This document shows, piece after piece, positions 59,448 through 64,000 of a DNA stretch of 64,000 bases. Positions within the stretch are counted from its first letter, which is position 1, and every line of letters starts with the position of its first letter. Source of the stretch: DASSUW01 sp963730535 (GTDB lineage Bacteria > Actinomycetota > Thermoleophilia > Solirubrobacterales > Solirubrobacteraceae); contig CAVSRU010000005.1 of NCBI GenBank assembly GCA_963730535.1, forward strand, positions 248,001-312,000, read 5' to 3'. The position numbers and the translations under genes were made by a program. The notes beneath the pieces are model-generated. The model was not told the origin of the DNA, ran no database searches, and worked only from the letters and a program-made list of their open reading frames with translations.

Positions 59448-60308
59448 TCAGCCGCCCGTCACGTCGCGCCGCAGGAACGCGGTCAGCGCCCAGCCCAGCG
59501 CGGGGAGCGCGTACAACCCGCAGACCCACGCCGAGCGCACGATCGGATCCCAGTCGATCGGCTCGCGCAGGATCCCCTGCCAGGCGTTGAACTGGGTCGA
59601 GAGCAGGTAAGGGTCGAGCGCGTCGAGCGCCGAGATGGCGGCGATGATCTGCATGAAGATCGAGACCATCAGCGTGCCGACGACGGCCGCCGCCGAGTTG
59701 CGCGTGACCGTGGAGAGGAGCAGCCCGATCGCGGCGATCGCACTTAGCGGCAGCAGGTAGGCGAGCGTGCCAGCCGCGGTCAGCACGAGCGCCCGGCCGG
59801 CGTCGATGCGCGTGCCGGAGAGCGTCGTCAGCGGATCGAAGCCCCACACCAGCCCGCCGACCACGAGGCCGACGCTGACGTAGATCGCCAGCAGCGCGAC
59901 CGTGTAGGTGAGCGCGGCGAGCACCTTGCCGGCGAACACGTGCCAGCGCTCGACCGAGCGCGTGAGGATCGTCTTCAGCGTGCCGTTCTGGTCCTCGTTG
60001 GCGACGATGTCGCCCGCCACCAGCGCCGTCAGCAGCGGCAGCAGCCAGAACGCGCCGAAGGCGAGGCAGACGAGCGGGATGGCGAATCCGGTCTCGCGGA
60101 CGAAGGCCGAGAACGGCAGCTCCTCCGGCCCGCCGCCCGAGTTGTCGACGGCCAGCGCGAGGATGAAGATGAGCGGGATGGCGACTGCCGCGGCGAGGCC
60201 GATGTACGTGCGCTTCTGGGCGCGCAGCTTGCGCAGCTCCCAGCGATAGACGGCGCCCACGCCCGGGCGGCGGGCGGACCGGGGGAGGGGGAGGGTGGCG
60301 GCGCTCAC
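59448..60308 (-). CDS. ABC-2 type transporter permease
   Basis: A 286-residue permease with about six helices: VYRWELRKLRAQKRTYIGLAAAVAIPLIFILALAV at the start, VCLAFGAFWLLPLLTALVAGDIV, EDQNGTLKTILTRSVERW and the final YALPALGWALTAFLRRDV. Pairs with the upstream ATPase; the GTG at 60308 overlaps its stop (GTGA). Probably exports a lipid or peptide; not identified. Confidence 0.88.
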   Translation of the reverse strand: MSAATLPLPRSARRPGVGAVYRWELRKLRAQKRTYIGLAAAVAIPLIFILALAVDNSGGGPEELPFSAFVRETGFAIPLVCLAFGAFWLLPLLTALVAGDIVANEDQNGTLKTILTRSVERWHVFAGKVLAALTYTVALLAIYVSVGLVVGGLVWGFDPLTTLSGTRIDAGRALVLTAAGTLAYLLPLSAIAAIGLLLSTVTRNSAAAVVGTLMVSIFMQIIAAISALDALDPYLLSTQFNAWQGILREPIDWDPIVRSAWVCGLYALPALGWALTAFLRRDVTGG

Positions 60309-61237
60309 CGGACGGCCTCCTCGAGTCGCGGCCGGCCGTTGGACGGCTCGGTCATGCGGAAGAAGAGCTCCTCGAGCGTCGCCGTGCGCGGCACCAGCGC
60401 GGTGATGCCGATCCCGGCGGCGCCCAGCGCGAGCGTGATCTCGGCGGCGGTCGCCTCGTCGGCGCTGAACGCCAGGCCGTCGGACGTCTGCTCGACCGCG
60501 CCGACCGCGCGGGCGGCGATCTCGGCCGCCTCGGCGTCGTCGGTCGTGCGCAGCTCGTAGCGGCCCGCGGTGCCGGCGATCAGCTCACCCAGCGCGCCCT
60601 CGTAGAGCACGCGGCCGGCGCCGACGATCGCCACGCGGTCGCACAGCTCCTCGACCTCGGCCATCAGGTGCGAGGAGAGCAGCACGGTCATCCCCTGGTC
60701 GGCGAGCCGGCGGATCAGCAGCCGCATGTCGCGCATCCCGGCCGGGTCGAGGCCGGTGGTCGGCTCGTCGAGCAGCAGCAGCCGCGGCGCGCGCAGCAGC
60801 GCTCCGGCGATCCCGAGGCGCTGGCGCATGCCGTGCGAGTACCCGCCGACCTTGTGCTTCGCCCGGTCGGCGAGGTCGACCGTGTCGAGCGCCTCGTCGA
60901 TCCGCCCGCGCGCCCCGTCGCCGTCGAGGTCGGCGACCAGCTCGAGGTTGCTCCGCCCGCTCAGGTACGGGTAGAAGCGCGGCGCCTCGACGAAGCCCGC
61001 CACGCCGTCGAGGGCGCGGGCCCCGTCGTGCAGCGGGTCGCGGCCGAACAGCCGCGCGCTGCCCTCGTCGGGCCGGATGAGCCCGAGCAGCATGCGCAGC
61101 GACGTCGTCTTCCCGGCGCCGTTCGGCCCGAGATAGCCGTACACGTCGCCCGCCTGCACGGTGAGGTCGACGTGGTCGACAGCCGTGATCTCGCCGTAGC
61201 GCTTGACCAGGCCTCTGGCTTCGATCGGGGCGTCCAT
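60305..61237 (-). CDS. ABC transporter ATPase
   Basis: A 310-residue exporter-type ATPase: Walker A GPNGAGKTTSLRMLL, VEAPRFYPYLSGRSNLELVADL, signature YSHGMRQRLGIAGALL, Walker B RLLLLDEPTTGLDPAGMRDM and LSSHLMAEVEELCDRV. A C-terminal extension of about 80 residues includes TATLEELFFRMTE. The ATG overlaps the stop of the LolA-like gene and its own stop overlaps the permease start. Confidence 0.92.
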   Translation of the reverse strand: MDAPIEARGLVKRYGEITAVDHVDLTVQAGDVYGYLGPNGAGKTTSLRMLLGLIRPDEGSARLFGRDPLHDGARALDGVAGFVEAPRFYPYLSGRSNLELVADLDGDGARGRIDEALDTVDLADRAKHKVGGYSHGMRQRLGIAGALLRAPRLLLLDEPTTGLDPAGMRDMRLLIRRLADQGMTVLLSSHLMAEVEELCDRVAIVGAGRVLYEGALGELIAGTAGRYELRTTDDAEAAEIAARAVGAVEQTSDGLAFSADEATAAEITLALGAAGIGITALVPRTATLEELFFRMTEPSNGRPRLEEAVR

Positions 61238-62379
61238 CACAGCCCCCGTGCCGCGTTCTCGGCGGCCACCGGCGGCACGGAGCCGACCACCACGTAGCTG
61301 ACGCCGCCGCGGTCGAAGGTCACCAGCGTGCCGAGCGGCGTCGCGACCTCGGTCCCGGTCGCGCCGTCGATGTTGACCCGCGGCAGCCCCTCCGGGACCT
61401 CGCGCTGCTCGCCCGCCTCGCGCTGGAGCACGAGGATCGCGCCCATGCCCTTGCCGTAGACGCTGAGCGCGGCGGGGGAGCCGTTGGCGTCCACGAGCCG
61501 GACGTCGGTGCGCGGGAGCCCGGCGAGCTCGGCGGGAGCGCTGAGCTGGAAGCCGACGCGCTCCTGGACGGCGTCCACGCCGCGGACGCGGCTCGGCTCC
61601 CCGCCTTGGTGGGCGGGCGGATCGAGCTCGACGATCTCCGCTCCTGCCGGGGGCTTGGTGTCGAATACGCCGGCGTCGATCGCGCCGTAGGAGACGTCGG
61701 TGGCCTCCAGCTCGAGCACGGGCTCGTCCTGGCCCTGGGCGAAGACGGCGGCGCGCAGGGGCACGCCGCGGGCGGCGTCCCAGGCCAGCTCGGCGGCGCC
61801 GAGCAGCCCGCCGTCGTCCTTGGGCGCGATCCGCACCGTGTAGGTCGGCCGGCCGGCGGTCGACGTCGGCTGGGCGCCGGAGAGCGTCCACGCCTCGGCG
61901 AGGCGGTCGAGGCCGCGGCGCACGTCAGCCAGCGTGGCCTCGTGCTCGCGATCGGCCTTGGCGCGGTCGCCCGGGGCGGGCATCGTGTACGCGGTCTTGG
62001 ACGCGCTGTCGTAGACCGTGACGCGTTCGCCGTCGGCGACGATCTGGGCGTCGCCGGCCTCCGACTGGAGCTCGAGGCGCGCGCCCTGCGGCGAGACCCA
62101 CAGGCGGCCCTTGGCGCCCGCGGCGAGCGGCGATGCGGAGCCGTTCGGGAGCGAGCCGGCGGGCAGCAGGCCGTTGGTGAACGTCACGCGCGCGCTGACG
62201 CCCTCGACCTCGGGAGCGTTCAGCGCGTCGAGCACGGCGCGGTCGAGCGGCTTGGGATCGGGCGTCGGCCCGGAGCCGCTGAGCGCGGCTTGGGCGATGC
62301 CGCCGCCGGCGGCGAGGAGGAGCACGGCGGCCACGATCGTGGCGAGGCGGCGGCGGGAGGCGGTTCGGAGTCGTCTCAT
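61237..62379 (-). CDS. Exported LolA-like lipoprotein-sorting-type protein
   Basis: A 380-residue exported protein: a basic N-terminus, signal segment RLATIVAAVLLLAAGGGIAQA, then a beta-rich domain with GRLWVSPQGARLELQSEAGDAQIVADGERVTVYD, EHEATLADVRRGLDRL, and a second half with GVFDTKPPAGAEIVELDPP. The layout resembles LolA / outer-membrane lipoprotein carrier-like or DUF2092 proteins, found in actinobacteria as cell-envelope sensors. It lies between a two-component system and an ABC exporter, which it may serve as a substrate receptor. Confidence 0.75.
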   Translation of the reverse strand: MRRLRTASRRRLATIVAAVLLLAAGGGIAQAALSGSGPTPDPKPLDRAVLDALNAPEVEGVSARVTFTNGLLPAGSLPNGSASPLAAGAKGRLWVSPQGARLELQSEAGDAQIVADGERVTVYDSASKTAYTMPAPGDRAKADREHEATLADVRRGLDRLAEAWTLSGAQPTSTAGRPTYTVRIAPKDDGGLLGAAELAWDAARGVPLRAAVFAQGQDEPVLELEATDVSYGAIDAGVFDTKPPAGAEIVELDPPAHQGGEPSRVRGVDAVQERVGFQLSAPAELAGLPRTDVRLVDANGSPAALSVYGKGMGAILVLQREAGEQREVPEGLPRVNIDGATGTEVATPLGTLVTFDRGGVSYVVVGSVPPVAAENAARGL

Positions 62380-62418
62380 GGGGAGGAGGTCCTTCGTCTA
62401 ATGGTGACGAGAGGGGTT

Positions 62419-63762
62419 CTAGGGGCGGTCCTTGAGAGATCCGTGAGAGGCGGGGAGCGAGATCGTGAAGCGGGAGCCGTCGACGGTCACCCCGCCGCCG
62501 TGGCGCTCGGCGATCGCGCGCACGATGGCGAGGCCGAGGCCGGAGCCGGGCCCCTGGGCGCCCGGTCCGCGCCAGAAGCGCTCGAACGCGTGCTCGGCCT
62601 CGCCGGGCGACAGGCCCGCTCCCTCGTCCTCGACGCTGAGGCGCACGACATCGTCGTCGCGCTCGACGGCGATGGCGATCCGTCCGCCGGGCGGCCCGTA
62701 GCGGCGGGCGTTGCGCACGAGGTTGCCGACCGCGCGCTCGAGCGCATCTCGTTCACCGCGGACCAGCACCGCCCCGTGCACCGTCACGTCGGTGCCCTCG
62801 TCCGCCGCCTCGCGCGCGAGCGTGCCGAGGTCGACCTCCTCGCCGCGGGCCGGGGCGGCCGCGTCCTCGCGCGCCAGCGCCAGCAGGTCGTCGAGCAGCG
62901 CGCTCAGGCGCGCCGCGTCCGCCTCGATCTCCCGCAGCACCTCCGGGTCGGCGCCGTGCCGCGTGGCGTAGGCGAGGTTGCCGCGCAGCGCGGTGAGCGG
63001 CGTGCGCAGCTCGTGGGAGGCGTCGCCGACGAAGCGATGCTCGGCGTCCCGGGCGCGCTCGAGCGAGCCGAGCATCGCGTTCAGCGTGGCGCCGAGGGTG
63101 CCGACCTCGTCGCGGGTGGCCGGGACGGGCAGCCGCCGGGAGGCGTCGCCGGTCCGCTCGATCTCGCGCGCTCCCGAGGACAGACGGCGAAGCGGACGCA
63201 GCGCGCGGCCGGCGAGCCCGGTCGCCAGCGCGGCGGCCAGCAACGCGGCGGCGATCGCGGCGAGGACGACGAACCGCCGCGTGTCGTCGACCGTGTCATC
63301 GATCTCGGCCGTCGTGCCGGCCACGATGACGGCGCCGCCCGCCGCCGGGCCGCGCCCGAGCTCGCCCAGCGGCGCCGCGTAGACGCGCAGCGGGTCGCTG
63401 CCGAGCAGCGCCTCCCCGTAGCCGGCGCGCCGGTCCTCGAGCGCAGCGCGGAGCACCGGCGCGTCCGGCAGCACGCGGCTCCCGAGGCCGCTGTTGCGGG
63501 CCACGATCCTGCCGCGCCGGTCGAGCACCTCGACCAGCAGCGCACTCCCGCCGAGGCGGCCCTCGAGCGTCCCGGGCTCGAGCAGCAGGTCCGGGGTGGA
63601 GGCGGCGAGCCGCGCGACCTCGACCGCCCGCGCCCGCAGCGCACGGTCGAGGCCGTCGTCGAGCTGGTCGTCGAGCCGCGCCAGCACGGCCACGCCGAGT
63701 GCCGCCACGGCCAGCACGATCGCGGCGGCGGCAGCGACCGCGACACGGGTCTGGAGTCTCAC
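62419..63762 (-). CDS. Sensor histidine kinase (HAMP, HisKA)
   Basis: A 447-residue membrane kinase: helix at about 8-28, an extracytoplasmic sensor region to about 150, a second helix near RRFVVLAAIAAALLAAALATGLAG and a HAMP domain (LRPLRRLSSGAREIERTGDASRRL). The phospho-His lies in FVGDASHELRTPLTALRGNLAY. ATPase motifs: LVRNARRYGPPGG (N box), VEDEGAGLSPGE and ERFWRGPGAQGPGSGLGLAIV. The GTG overlaps the regulator stop (GTGA). Confidence 0.94.
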   Translation of the reverse strand: MRLQTRVAVAAAAAIVLAVAALGVAVLARLDDQLDDGLDRALRARAVEVARLAASTPDLLLEPGTLEGRLGGSALLVEVLDRRGRIVARNSGLGSRVLPDAPVLRAALEDRRAGYGEALLGSDPLRVYAAPLGELGRGPAAGGAVIVAGTTAEIDDTVDDTRRFVVLAAIAAALLAAALATGLAGRALRPLRRLSSGAREIERTGDASRRLPVPATRDEVGTLGATLNAMLGSLERARDAEHRFVGDASHELRTPLTALRGNLAYATRHGADPEVLREIEADAARLSALLDDLLALAREDAAAPARGEEVDLGTLAREAADEGTDVTVHGAVLVRGERDALERAVGNLVRNARRYGPPGGRIAIAVERDDDVVRLSVEDEGAGLSPGEAEHAFERFWRGPGAQGPGSGLGLAIVRAIAERHGGGVTVDGSRFTISLPASHGSLKDRP

Positions 63763-64000
63763 TGGAGGCGGAAGCCGACGCCGCGCACGGTGTGGATCAG
63801 CGGCGGCTCGCCGAGCTTGCGACGCAGGTAGGCGACGTAGCGATCCACGACGTTCGCGCTCGCCTCGGCCTCGCCGCCCCAGACCCGCTCCAGCGCCAGC
63901 TCGCGCGTCACCACCGCGCGGGCGTTGCGCAGCAGCAACTCGAGCAGCTCCGCCTCGCGCCGCGTGAGCTCCACGTCCCGCCCGCCGCGCCGCGCGGCCC
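63759..64000 (-). CDS. OmpR-type response regulator, partial at window edge
   Basis: Only the C-terminal winged-helix DNA-binding domain (about 80 residues) is visible: VELTRREAELLELLLRNARAVVTRELALERVWGG, then ANVVDRYVAYLRRKLGEPPLIHTVRGVGFRLQ. The receiver domain lies beyond base 64000. It pairs with the following sensor kinase and probably controls the operon's LolA-like/ABC genes. Confidence 0.92.
   Translation of the reverse strand, partial: AARRGGRDVELTRREAELLELLLRNARAVVTRELALERVWGGEAEASANVVDRYVAYLRRKLGEPPLIHTVRGVGFRLQ

Noticed and set aside
1..64000. tRNA, rRNA, CRISPR array, phage or insertion sequence
   Set aside because: No cloverleaf-like segment, spaced short repeats, integrase or transposase was seen by eye; a tRNAscan or CRISPR search was not run.

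Overview
This is a very GC-rich, tightly packed bacterial chromosome segment. Short 4-8 base start/stop overlaps are common, and GTG starts are frequent. Gene content points to Actinomycetota. The class Thermoleophilia (Solirubrobacterales-like) is my best guess, from MurT/GatD lipid II amidation, the DUF2298/Agl23 membrane pair, a form II-type CO-dehydrogenase-like cluster, and the style of the GH16-like and sucrase-ferredoxin-like proteins. That placement is inference. I saw no rRNA, tRNA, CRISPR array, prophage or insertion sequence.

Layout. 0-4.3 kb: end of an osmoprotectant ABC ATPase, then murT / methyltransferase / gatD and a lipid kinase. 4.4-6.1 kb: cyclophilin lipoprotein, Ogt repair protein and an ECF sigma factor. 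6.1-14 kb: a membrane protein, an enolase-superfamily protein, an envelope-glycosylation-like trio (DUF2298, Agl23-type, flippase-like) and a SpoIID protein. 14.2-21.1 kb: a CO-dehydrogenase-like operon coxS-coxL-coxM with a MoxR ATPase, a VWA protein and a MocA-type cytidylyltransferase fused to a GH16-like domain. 21.3-24.5 kb: DUF4287/SRPBCC protein, zinc metallopeptidase lipoprotein, TPR-glycosyltransferase. 24.4-27.8 kb: molybdenum cofactor genes moeA-moaA-moaC, divergent from a moaD-moaE fusion. 27.9-32.0 kb: sulfate ABC transporter operon with an Rrf2 regulator. 32.0-34.8 kb: a badly broken alpha/beta hydrolase, an FmdE-like protein and a secreted glucoamylase-like protein. 34.8-38.8 kb: stand-alone LigD-type polymerase, exonuclease III, MarR-GNAT fusion, EamA transporter. 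38.8-42 kb: drug-export-like ABC and MFS operon. 42.1-46.4 kb: NarL-type two-component system, mini membrane protein, HtrA-like protease, exported protein and a lone receiver domain. 46.3-56.3 kb: envelope, glycosyltransferase and redox genes, including a cytochrome b-linked molybdoenzyme. 56.4-64 kb: NudC, LysE, a sulfite oxidase homologue, GroES, and an ABC exporter / LolA-like / two-component operon cut by the window edge.

Themes. Molybdenum enzymes and their cofactor dominate: one CO-dehydrogenase-like enzyme, two sulfite-oxidase-fold enzymes, and moaA, moaC, moaDE, moeA and a mocA domain. The sulfate importer lies beside the cofactor genes, and molybdopterin biosynthesis needs sulfur.

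The most unusual structure is a family of about 210-base intergenic elements (6098-6311, 22001-22210, 57246-57457). They share about 30-base terminal inverted repeats. Two of them carry homologous twin 51-base hairpins, in opposite orientations. Each fills the gap between two codirectional genes. The stretch from about 27.3 to 33.5 kb holds a dense cluster of frame breaks in otherwise well conserved genes. I read these mainly as sequence or assembly errors, and I annotate each locus as a whole with the breaks described.
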